Source: Pseudomonadota bacterium (lineage in GTDB: Bacteria; Pseudomonadota; Gammaproteobacteria; Burkholderiales; Ferrovaceae). From it: 9,567 nt of DNA. The notes beneath the pieces are model-generated. The model had not been told where the DNA came from and did not search any database. It saw nothing but the letters and a program-made list of their open reading frames with translations. The stretch is from NCBI GenBank assembly GCA_021828575.1, contig JAJZEL010000172.1, positions 1-9,567 of the forward strand, read 5' to 3'. The translations under genes were made by a program, and so were the position numbers. Below, piece by piece: positions 1-6,581 of this stretch. Within the stretch, counting starts at the first letter, position 1; the number at the start of each line of letters is the position of its first letter.

Positions 1-1362
1 GATCAAGGCACTGCCTGCCTGCATTCTGGAAGGATCCAGTTTGATGGCCGCTTCCAGATCTGCAATGGCTTGCTCTGTGTGCCCTGTGGCCAGGTGTGTC
101 AAACCCAACTCCGTTCGGAGTTGGCTACTGGCCGGATGCGCAGCAGATGACCGTGCCAGCATATTCGCTGCCTGCGCATAATTTTTTGTCTCGACTGCTG
201 CCTGCGCTCCAATGGACAACAAATCAGGATCTGCGTCCGTCTTTTGCAAGAAGGGATCCAGCGTTTTCAAGGCCGCATCCGGCCGTTTCATTCGTAGCTG
301 AGTCATGGCCAGCATCCGGATCGCGATGGGATCCTCAGGGAATGCAGCTGCCACCCGACTGAATGACTGTTGGGCGCTTTCGAGAGAGCCCAACTGAAAG
401 TCCACCATACCCATCAGGAAAACCCCAGGCAGATAATCGGGTATGGACTTCATGGCTTGCGACAGCGAATCCTTGGCTTTCTGATACTGCCCTTCCCTAA
501 AGGCGATAACGCCTAGCAAATACTTCGCCACGATGGTTCGCGGCATCATTTTCTCAAGAGTGGTCACATAGTCCCGTGCCTCATTGAGGTGCCCCAGGGC
601 CACACTGGTAAATGCTGCATCCAGTAGCGCAGCAGGATGGGTGCTGTCGATTTTCAGAGCACGCTGATAGGAAGCCAAGGCACCTTGCATGTCATTCTTT
701 GATTTGAGCAAATCGCCCTGAAGAAGCCAGGCATTGATCGTATTGGGTGAAACACTTAATATCTGCTTGACCTGAGCCATGGCTTGGTCAGACTTTCCGG
801 AAATTGCAAGGAGTCGGGCCTGTCCCAGTTGGGCCTCCAGGAAACCTGGCACCAACTGAAGCGCCGTGGAATAATTCGCTTGTGCCTTGTCCATCTGGTT
901 AAGACCCAGATGGGCATTACCCCGCGACACCAGAAAACGGGCCTGCTCTTCCGGCGACATGTCCTTGTCTATCCTGACGTCGTCCAGTACATGCTGGAAC
1001 TCCCCCCGTTCCAGATATACTTCCGCCAGTGCCTCTAACACCTTTTTTTGGTCAATCGTGGTGTTTAACGTCTTCTTGAGTTCATCCTCAGCACCGGCGT
1101 AATTGCCTGCGTGCTGGTACAAGGAACCAAGCATGAAACGCGCTTCCACGTTATTTTCATCTTTTTGCAAGGCATTTTTCAACTGGATGATGGCTGCACG
1201 GTCATCCCCTTTTTCATGGTAACGTTGCGCCTCGTGCAGATAATCCGCACTCGGCCGAAATTTTCCGCATCCGGCAAGTAGCGCGGCGGACAAGCACATG
1301 ACCAACGTCAGTTTTGGCAACTCCATATCGCTACTGGCACAAGACAAACGTGATAAGCGCAT
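1..1362 (-). CDS. prsT: PEP-CTERM system TPR-repeat lipoprotein (PrsT-like), N-terminal half; C-terminus beyond left edge
   Basis: An uninterrupted minus-strand reading frame of 454 codons starts at ATG 1362 and is still open at position 1. The protein begins with a lipoprotein signal: a hydrophobic stretch at residues 18-31 ends in the lipobox LLAGC, with the lipidated Cys at residue 32, so it should be anchored in a membrane and face the periplasm. The rest is a chain of tetratricopeptide repeats, for example about residues 41-72, 73-105, 141-172, 209-240, 279-310 and 413-444, with typical A/G/Y/A/P spacing (such as ALKID and AIKLDPS at repeat ends). This architecture is that of PrsT, which is encoded beside exosortase/PEP-CTERM regulatory genes and is roughly twice this length, so about half is missing. 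ATG 1362 has a G-rich Shine-Dalgarno (CAGGGGG) 7 nt upstream; an in-frame ATG at 1326 would give a more typical 20-residue signal peptide but lacks a clear ribosome site. Its role in PEP-CTERM export or assembly is inferred from family and context; another TPR lipoprotein is possible. Confidence 0.82.
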   Translation of the reverse strand, partial: MRLSRLSCASSDMELPKLTLVMCLSAALLAGCGKFRPSADYLHEAQRYHEKGDDRAAIIQLKNALQKDENNVEARFMLGSLYQHAGNYAGAEDELKKTLNTTIDQKKVLEALAEVYLERGEFQHVLDDVRIDKDMSPEEQARFLVSRGNAHLGLNQMDKAQANYSTALQLVPGFLEAQLGQARLLAISGKSDQAMAQVKQILSVSPNTINAWLLQGDLLKSKNDMQGALASYQRALKIDSTHPAALLDAAFTSVALGHLNEARDYVTTLEKMMPRTIVAKYLLGVIAFREGQYQKAKDSLSQAMKSIPDYLPGVFLMGMVDFQLGSLESAQQSFSRVAAAFPEDPIAIRMLAMTQLRMKRPDAALKTLDPFLQKTDADPDLLSIGAQAAVETKNYAQAANMLARSSAAHPASSQLRTELGLTHLATGHTEQAIADLEAAIKLDPSRMQAGSALI

Positions 1363-1459
1363 TCTGATGCCCCCTGAAAAAGGTCTCTTGTGGAAATGGG
1401 ATTCAACAGCAAGTATAAACTGAAAGACTGACAAAATTGCCCTCCATCCCTCTAAAACC
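1363..1459. promoter_or_regulatory. Divergent intergenic region between prsT and the deacetylase gene
   Basis: This 97-bp gap separates two divergent genes and must hold both start signals. An AT-rich core around 1412-1419 reads as TATAAA on the plus strand (1414-1419), with a weak -35 match TGGAAA 17 bp upstream at 1391-1396. On the minus strand it reads as TATACT (1417-1412), with no convincing -35. The two candidate -10 elements overlap, so the promoters could be mutually exclusive. No sigma-54 element (GG/GC core) and no clear operator palindrome was seen. Assignment is by eye only. Confidence 0.3.
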
Positions 1460-2446
1460 ATGACCTTGATCACGCCACTCCTTGCCCCGGTCATCCGGCT
1501 GTTCTCTCCCGCAGGATCAAAAGCACGCCTGTCCATCCTGATCTATCATCGCGTGGCTCCTGAACCCGATCCGTTATTTCCCCTGGAAGTGGATGCTCAA
1601 CGGTTCACCAGACAAATGCAGGCGCTCGCGCAGCACTTTCATGTACTTCCCCTTCGCGAAGCCGTGGATCGCCTTCAGTCAGGAACACTTCCCTCTGGAT
1701 CTGCCTGCATTACCTTTGATGATGGCTACGCAGATAATGCTCAGGTGGCGCTTCCCATCCTCAAAAACCTGGGATTGCCTGCCACTTTTTTTGTGGCTTC
1801 CGGTTACCTGGATGGGGGAGTCATGTTCAATGACCGGGTCATCGAAGCCATACGTGCCACTTCTTTACCACAACTGGATCTGTCAGAAATTTCGCTCGGG
1901 TACCCTGCCGTATCCACCCTTCCCGAAAAACGAACGGCCATCCGTTCCATTCTTGGACAAATCAAATACAGGTCCCCCGAAGAAAGGCACTCGTTTTGCC
2001 AATACATTGAGCAGGTTTCGGGAACCGAAGTTCCACGCCACCTGATGATGACCAGCCATCAAGTCAGGCTGCTTCACCACCATGGAATGACCATTGGAGG
2101 GCACACACTTCATCATCCCATTCTGGCCAGCCTGCAAAACGAATTGGAAGCGCGGGAAGAAATTCGACTCAACAAGGAACACCTTGAACAGATCATCGAA
2201 GCACCCGTTGATCTTTTCGCTTACCCCAACGGAGTACCCGACCAGGATTATCGCGCAGAACACGCTGTCATGGTTCGTTCCTTGGGATACCGTGCGGCTG
2301 TCACCACTGCCAGGGGAGTCGCCACCCTGTCCAGTGATCCCTTCCAACTGCCCAGATTCACTCCCTGGGAGCCTTCCATTTCCAGATATTCACTGCGCCT
2401 GGTTCAAAACCTGCTCAACACCCGACCGCAACTGGCCACGCTTTAG
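1460..2446 (+). CDS. Polysaccharide deacetylase family protein (NodB homology domain)
   Basis: This 328-residue protein of carbohydrate esterase family 4 type probably removes N-acetyl (or O-acetyl) groups from a polysaccharide or its lipid-linked precursor by metal-dependent hydrolysis. The family motifs are in order: TFDDG at residues 85-89 (catalytic Asp87, metal-binding Asp88), HTLHHP at 215-220 (metal-binding His215 and His219) and the substrate-groove motif AYPNG at 254-258. The N-terminal LIYHRV at 27-32 is typical of envelope-polysaccharide deacetylases of this class. There is no clear cleavable signal peptide, only a mildly hydrophobic first 15 residues, so location is uncertain. The start at ATG 1460 is the only in-frame ATG after a TGA at 1421-1423, yet no Shine-Dalgarno is visible. 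The gene diverges from prsT, and its TAG stop overlaps the TAA stop of the convergent asparagine-synthase-like gene. It is not the DUF3473-bearing deacetylase common in exosortase loci. The natural substrate is unknown; N-acetylgalactosaminuronate residues from the neighbouring operon are one inferred candidate. Confidence 0.9.
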   Translation: MTLITPLLAPVIRLFSPAGSKARLSILIYHRVAPEPDPLFPLEVDAQRFTRQMQALAQHFHVLPLREAVDRLQSGTLPSGSACITFDDGYADNAQVALPILKNLGLPATFFVASGYLDGGVMFNDRVIEAIRATSLPQLDLSEISLGYPAVSTLPEKRTAIRSILGQIKYRSPEERHSFCQYIEQVSGTEVPRHLMMTSHQVRLLHHHGMTIGGHTLHHPILASLQNELEAREEIRLNKEHLEQIIEAPVDLFAYPNGVPDQDYRAEHAVMVRSLGYRAAVTTARGVATLSSDPFQLPRFTPWEPSISRYSLRLVQNLLNTRPQLATL

Positions 2447-4296
2447 CCCGCTTTCCAGTCGGGGTGTTCACGCCTGAACCATTGTTCCAGCATCATCAGA
2501 ACCCAGATCATGGTGCCATAGTAACCGGCATGAGCCTTGTGCAAGGCGATCAGTTCATCCACAAAACCAGCCCTCAGGATTCCCCTGGACTGGAGGGTCT
2601 GCAGGTTATCGTGAGCCAATGTTTGAAGTACGGCTTCTGTCCTGAGCCATTCACCAAAGGGCAAGCCAAACCCATGCTTGCTTTTCGTAAGGATGGCGTC
2701 CGGAAGAAAGCCCCGAAGCGCTTCCTTGAAAAAATAACGCAACCGCGTACCTTTCAGCTTGAGCGCAGGGTCCAATCGAGCGGAGAAACTCACCACCTCG
2801 TCCTCCAGCATGGGAAAACGCACATCAATGCCAGCCAGCTCGCAGGTCTGCCTGACTTTGGGCAGGTCATTGTCCGCAAGCGTGAACTTGAGATCCAGAG
2901 CCAGCATACGGTTAAGTTGCGTCCCTGCATGTGCAGAATGATAGACGGAATCCAGCAGTGTCAGAGGTCCTGTGGTATCCACTTGGGCAAGGAATTCCCT
3001 GGAAAAAACGGCGGAGGGACCCAACCGTTCCAGCAGGTTGTAGGTTTCAAGCCTCGCCGGCAATGGAATGGCCGCCTGTTCCACATAGCTTTTCAGCTTT
3101 CTCACGGGCATGAAGTGCTTCCCGCCAGGCAAGGAAAAAGCCACGGGCTCAATCAGCTGCTTTCGCAGCAAGTGGGGCAGTGCTTCATAAAAGGAAAATA
3201 CCCGCTGTTTGGCATAACGGGCATTACCACCAAACAGCTCATCACCCCCGTCTCCCCCCAGGAGCCTTTCCATGCCGTCTTCACGAGCCAGTCGAGCGCA
3301 GTAATAGGTGGGGATGGCGGAAGAATTTCCGAAGGGCTGGTCGTAGGAGGCAGCCACCAGAGGTACCGCCTGGGCAACATCACGGGGAGTCACGTAGTAT
3401 TCGTGATGCCGCGTACCAAAATGGGAGGCAGCAATGCGCGCATACTCCATTTCGTCATATCCGGCAGCCTCGAACCCTATGGAGTAAGTGTGCGCAGGAT
3501 GCCCGGTCACCTGCCCCAGCAGTCCGGCCAATGTAGAACTGTCTGTTCCCCCACTCAGGAATGCACCGGTTGCTGCACCCTCCGAACAGGATCGGACGGC
3601 CTGTGTCAGGGTTTCCAGAAATGTGGTCTTGAGGGTCTGGAAAGATTGGTTCTCTGTTTCATTGAAGTGCATTTCCCAGTAGGAGAACAATTCTGCCTGA
3701 CCCTGCCGAAACATGAGTCCCTGCCCGGGCAACAGGCGGAACTGGGATTTGTATACAGTTCCAGGACCCGGGATCATGTGGAAATAAAGGAAATGGTACA
3801 GGGCCTGAAGGTCTGGTTCAGACCTGACCCGTGGATGCTGGCGCAAGGCATCCAACCGGGACCCAAACACCAGCTCACCTTCCACCACGGTGTAAACCAT
3901 GGAACACGACCCTGTACGATCGATGGCTAACAGGGTGTCTCCAGAACGTTTGTCGTGAAGTGCCAGGGAAAAGGCCCCTGTCATGGCTTCGAGAACACCT
4001 GCTCCACGTTGACGGTAACCTTCAGCCAAAGCAACTGCCGCATGGCCTGATCGGGAGAGTTGATCCAGCCATCCTTCAGAAAAGCCCGGGAAACCGGACA
4101 CCACACAGGCAATATCATCGGCTTCATGAATAGCGTACGAAGCTGAAGCCAATCCATAACGGCTTCCAAGAAGAGGGCCCCTGCCTTGTCCGTCCAGCTT
4201 CATGGCAGAAGTCATTCCATGCATCACACTGCGAGCATCCTCCTGAGACAAGTGCCTTGTCCCTGTCCACCCCCAGACAGCCCCATTCACTTTCAA
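2443..4296 (-). CDS. Asparagine-synthase-like ATP-dependent amide ligase with degenerate glutaminase domain (no catalytic Cys2)
   Basis: This 617-residue protein has the two-domain layout of glutamine-hydrolysing asparagine synthase (AsnB family). The C-terminal synthetase domain looks intact: PP-loop SGGTDSS at 248-254, DQPFGNSSAIPTYY at 319-332, GGDGGDELFGG at 347-357, DVRFPMLEDE at 491-500 and KHGFGLPFGEW at 540-550. It should therefore adenylate a carboxylate with ATP and form an amide. The N-terminal class-II glutaminase domain (about 1-200) is degenerate. Where the family reads M-C-G-I-x-G-x-W-G, this protein reads M-K-V-N-G-A-V-W-G, so Lys2 replaces the nucleophile; the NGEIYN-type glutamine-binding motif is also absent and DRFGxKPLYY is altered to DRTGSCSMVY. 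The TTG start at 4296 is supported by GGAAG 7 nt upstream and a 4-bp TTGA overlap with the decarboxylase stop; no upstream in-frame start would restore a Cys2. It is last in the operon. By analogy with WbpS-like enzymes of GalNAcA pathways it probably amidates a uronic acid; the amine donor is uncertain. Confidence 0.88.
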   Translation of the reverse strand: MKVNGAVWGWTGTRHLSQEDARSVMHGMTSAMKLDGQGRGPLLGSRYGLASASYAIHEADDIACVVSGFPGFSEGWLDQLSRSGHAAVALAEGYRQRGAGVLEAMTGAFSLALHDKRSGDTLLAIDRTGSCSMVYTVVEGELVFGSRLDALRQHPRVRSEPDLQALYHFLYFHMIPGPGTVYKSQFRLLPGQGLMFRQGQAELFSYWEMHFNETENQSFQTLKTTFLETLTQAVRSCSEGAATGAFLSGGTDSSTLAGLLGQVTGHPAHTYSIGFEAAGYDEMEYARIAASHFGTRHHEYYVTPRDVAQAVPLVAASYDQPFGNSSAIPTYYCARLAREDGMERLLGGDGGDELFGGNARYAKQRVFSFYEALPHLLRKQLIEPVAFSLPGGKHFMPVRKLKSYVEQAAIPLPARLETYNLLERLGPSAVFSREFLAQVDTTGPLTLLDSVYHSAHAGTQLNRMLALDLKFTLADNDLPKVRQTCELAGIDVRFPMLEDEVVSFSARLDPALKLKGTRLRYFFKEALRGFLPDAILTKSKHGFGLPFGEWLRTEAVLQTLAHDNLQTLQSRGILRAGFVDELIALHKAHAGYYGTMIWVLMMLEQWFRREHPDWKAG

Positions 4297-5531
4297 ACCA
4301 GTACTTCCAGTGCAGCAGGGTGGCTCAGGAAGCCTTGTGGGCTTGCCGTCAGGCCATAAGCGCCCGACTGAAAGATCACCACCAGATCCCCTACCTCAGC
4401 CCGGGGCAGTTCCATTTTGTCTGCCAGCAAATCCAAGGGGGTGCACAAGGGACCTACGATGGATACCTCTTCCCTGTCCTGGGTGCCCATGCGCGTACCA
4501 ATGGCCACCGGATAATTTTTCCGTATGACCTGGCCAAAGTTGCCGGATGCCGCCAGATGCTGGTGCAACCCTCCATCCGTCACCAGATAAGTCTGGCCAC
4601 GAGACACTTTCTTGTCCACCACGCGGCAAACGTAAATGCCTGCTTCACCCACCAGATACCGGCCCAACTCCATCACCACCTGGGTTTCAGGCCTGACGGC
4701 ATGAATGCTGGACAGAAGCTGTTCCATGTGTGGGCCAAGCTGCGAAAGGTCAAAGGATTCCTCTCCCGGAAAATAAGGAATGCCTAATCCGCCGCCCATA
4801 TTCAGAATCTTTAATGGGCCAGGCACTTCCTGCGCCAGTCGCAAGGCCAGATCAACGGTTTTCTGCTGGGCCTCCTTCAGGGATTCAACACGAAGGTTCT
4901 GTGAACCGGCAAAAAGATGAAAACCCATGAACTCCACATCATGAGAGAACACCTGTTTCAGAAAATCAGGAACAATCTCGGCATCCATGCCAAATGGCCT
5001 TGCGCCTCCTCCCATCTTCATGCCGGAGGACTTGAGCTCAAAGTCAGGATTCACTCTCACTGCCACCCGGGGGGGCACCCCCATTTCGGTCGACAGTTCC
5101 ATGATCCGCTCAAATTCTGTCGATGACTCCACATGAACGACTGCTCCAGCTGCAATGGCCGTGGACAGATCGCGTTCTGATTTTCCCGGTCCCGCCATAC
5201 TGATGCACTCGGCCGGCATGGGGGTGTCCAAGGCAACCCGCAGTTCTCCTGCAGAAGCCACGTCCAGCCCATCCACCAGCTGCGCCATGTGCTGGACCAG
5301 TGCCGGCATGGGATTGGCCTTGATGGCATAGTGAATGTGAAGGCTGGAGGGCAACTGGCGACGCAGTTCCCGTATGCGATCGGACAACAACTGGCGATCA
5401 TAGGCGAAAAAGGGAGTTTGCCCTACCCGCTGGGCCAGCCTTGTCAGGGACATGCCGCCCACCTGCAGGCAATGTCCCGTTACGGAAAATTGCACCATGG
5501 GAGAATGCTTGGGGCGTGGCGTATCAGCCAT
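4293..5531 (-). CDS. PLP-dependent decarboxylase, exosortase-A-system-associated type (fold type III, DAP/ornithine decarboxylase-like)
   Basis: This 412-residue enzyme belongs to the alanine-racemase-fold (type III) decarboxylases that include diaminopimelate, ornithine and arginine decarboxylases. The PLP Schiff-base lysine is Lys71 in HYAIKAN (68-74). The phosphate-binding glycine loop is NMGGGLGIPY (244-253). ELGR (288-291) stands where DAP decarboxylases have EPGR. The second-subunit active-site Cys363 is in GPLCTPLD (360-367), and the PLP-contacting Tyr392 is in GAYG (390-393). Features such as DGGLHQHLAASG (319-330) match, from memory, the subfamily annotated as 'pyridoxal-dependent decarboxylase, exosortase A system-associated'. 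The natural substrate of that subfamily is not known to me. ATG 5531 lies 7 bp after the epimerase stop; an AAGGA sits 11 nt upstream, a rather long spacing. The 3' end overlaps the asparagine-synthase-like gene by 4 bp. It probably makes a small amine from an amino acid, but amino-acid biosynthesis (for example lysA) is less likely given the context. Confidence 0.88.
   Translation of the reverse strand: MADTPRPKHSPMVQFSVTGHCLQVGGMSLTRLAQRVGQTPFFAYDRQLLSDRIRELRRQLPSSLHIHYAIKANPMPALVQHMAQLVDGLDVASAGELRVALDTPMPAECISMAGPGKSERDLSTAIAAGAVVHVESSTEFERIMELSTEMGVPPRVAVRVNPDFELKSSGMKMGGGARPFGMDAEIVPDFLKQVFSHDVEFMGFHLFAGSQNLRVESLKEAQQKTVDLALRLAQEVPGPLKILNMGGGLGIPYFPGEESFDLSQLGPHMEQLLSSIHAVRPETQVVMELGRYLVGEAGIYVCRVVDKKVSRGQTYLVTDGGLHQHLAASGNFGQVIRKNYPVAIGTRMGTQDREEVSIVGPLCTPLDLLADKMELPRAEVGDLVVIFQSGAYGLTASPQGFLSHPAALEVLV
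4304..4308 (-). promoter_or_regulatory. Ribosome binding site supporting the TTG start at 4296
   Basis: GGAAG lies 7 nt upstream of TTG 4296 and inside the last codons of the decarboxylase gene. It supports this rare start codon over the in-frame GTG at 4290, where the spacing would be 13 nt, and suggests translational coupling through the TTGA stop/start overlap. Confidence 0.6.
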
Positions 5532-5538
5532 GAAAAGC

Positions 5539-6564
5539 TCAGTCCTTCAAATACCAGCGGGCCGACACTTCCAGCCCCTTACGAACAGAATACTCTGGCG
5601 CATACCCCAACGACTGTTGTGCCTTCTGGATACTGGCCAGGGAATAACGCACATCACCCGCCCGGAAATCCCGATAAACCGGATCAGGTACCTGCAACCC
5701 TGGGCGATGCCTGCTCACCTGCTCGCGAATCAAATGAAACAACTGGTTGAGAGTCGTGGATTCCGCAAAGGCCACATTGTAGACCTGACCCCACGCAGAC
5801 TCATCTGTCGAGCAAGCAGCAAGCAAATTGGCTTGCACCACATTATCCACATAGCAGAAGTCTCGGCTGGTTTCCCCATCACCATTGATGTAAACAGGCT
5901 CGCCGTTCACCATGCTGGAAAACCACTTGGGAACCACGGCCGCATAGGCTCCCAAGGGATTTTGCCTGGGTCCAAACACATTGAAATACCGCAATCCGGT
6001 GGCCTTGAACCCATAAGCACGGTCAAAAACATCGGCGTAAAGCTCATTCACATACTTGGTAACGGCATAAGGGGAAAGAGGACGACCGATGCGGTCTTCC
6101 ACCTTCGGCAAACCCGGGTGGTCGCCATAGGTGGAACTGGAAGCCGCATAAATGAACCGCTTGACGCCTGCATCACGCGCAGCCACCAGCATGTGGAGAA
6201 AACCGGTGATGTTGCTGTCATTCGTCAGGACAGGGTTTTCCAGGGATCGTGGCACGCTTCCAAGGGCCGCGTGGTGAAGCACCACATCAGCTTCTTTACA
6301 AACCTGATGACAGGTTGCCATATCACGGATATCGCCTTCAACGAACGTGAAGCGCGACCACTGGCTGTCTGAAACCAGGGTTTGCACTTCATTCATGTTT
6401 CGCCGGTCTTCCGTTGAAAAATTGTCCAGGCCCACCACTGTCTGGTCCAGCCCAAGCAAATGTTCCAGCAAGTGTGAACCAATGAACCCCGCCACGCCGG
6501 TGATGACCCATTTTTTGGGGTAGGCACGCAAATGCTGCCGTAGATCGCCATATGACATGCTCAT
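5539..6564 (-). CDS. wbpP: UDP-N-acetylglucosamine 4-epimerase (WbpP/TviC type)
   Basis: This extended short-chain dehydrogenase/reductase interconverts UDP-GlcNAc and UDP-GalNAc (or their uronates) at C4 using bound NAD. From the chosen ATG at 6564 it is 341 residues. The NAD-binding glycine motif is GVAGFIG (23-29), followed by GLDNFS (45-50). The catalytic Ser/Thr region is AASSSTYGD (140-148) and the Y-x3-K pair is Tyr166/Lys170. ALGSVPRS, LRYFNVFGPRQ, YINGDGETSRDF and RAGDVRYS are close to Pseudomonas aeruginosa WbpP. The frame is open back to TTG 6585, which overlaps the upstream stop, but ATG 6564 has GAGGTG 9 nt upstream and puts the Tyr/Lys pair at the WbpP numbering as I recall it. 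Other candidates are ATG 6573 and ATG 6558. It lies 17 bp after the dehydrogenase stop and 7 bp before the decarboxylase. This gene and the next form the standard UDP-GalNAcA pathway of Vi antigen and some O-antigens. UDP-glucose/galactose epimerase is less likely. Confidence 0.93.
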   Translation of the reverse strand: MSMSYGDLRQHLRAYPKKWVITGVAGFIGSHLLEHLLGLDQTVVGLDNFSTEDRRNMNEVQTLVSDSQWSRFTFVEGDIRDMATCHQVCKEADVVLHHAALGSVPRSLENPVLTNDSNITGFLHMLVAARDAGVKRFIYAASSSTYGDHPGLPKVEDRIGRPLSPYAVTKYVNELYADVFDRAYGFKATGLRYFNVFGPRQNPLGAYAAVVPKWFSSMVNGEPVYINGDGETSRDFCYVDNVVQANLLAACSTDESAWGQVYNVAFAESTTLNQLFHLIREQVSRHRPGLQVPDPVYRDFRAGDVRYSLASIQKAQQSLGYAPEYSVRKGLEVSARWYLKD

Positions 6565-6573
6565 ATCCGTCAT

Positions 6574-6579
6574 CACCTC
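6574..6579 (-). promoter_or_regulatory. Ribosome binding site placing the epimerase start at ATG 6564
   Basis: GAGGTG lies 9 nt upstream of ATG 6564. The furthest-upstream start, TTG 6585, has no such site, and ATG 6573 would sit too close to this one. Confidence 0.5.
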
Positions 6580-6581
6580 GC

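Noticed and set aside
270..286. GGCC-centred inverted repeat (GGCCGCATCCGGCC), considered as a regulatory or REP-like element
   Set aside because: It is short, single-copy in the window and falls within the repeat-coding sequence of the lipoprotein gene, where chance is enough to explain it.
784..1102. Two short plus-strand frames (84 and 71 codons) within the TPR lipoprotein region
   Set aside because: The minus strand is a continuous TPR-repeat coding frame through this stretch; the plus-strand translations have no recognisable features.
2447..2463. CCCG...CGGG inverted repeat just after the deacetylase stop, considered as a terminator
   Set aside because: The stem is only about 4 bp with a long loop and no T-run on either strand, and it lies inside the ligase coding region.
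2464..3930. Plus-strand open frame of 488 codons antisense to the ligase gene
   Set aside because: The opposite strand encodes a clear asparagine-synthase-like protein with many family motifs. The antisense product has no recognisable domain or compositional sense, so the open frame is a by-product of codon bias.
5452..6372. Plus-strand open frame of 306 codons antisense to the epimerase and decarboxylase
   Set aside because: It spans the complement of two genuine genes and shows no domain; it is a shadow frame.
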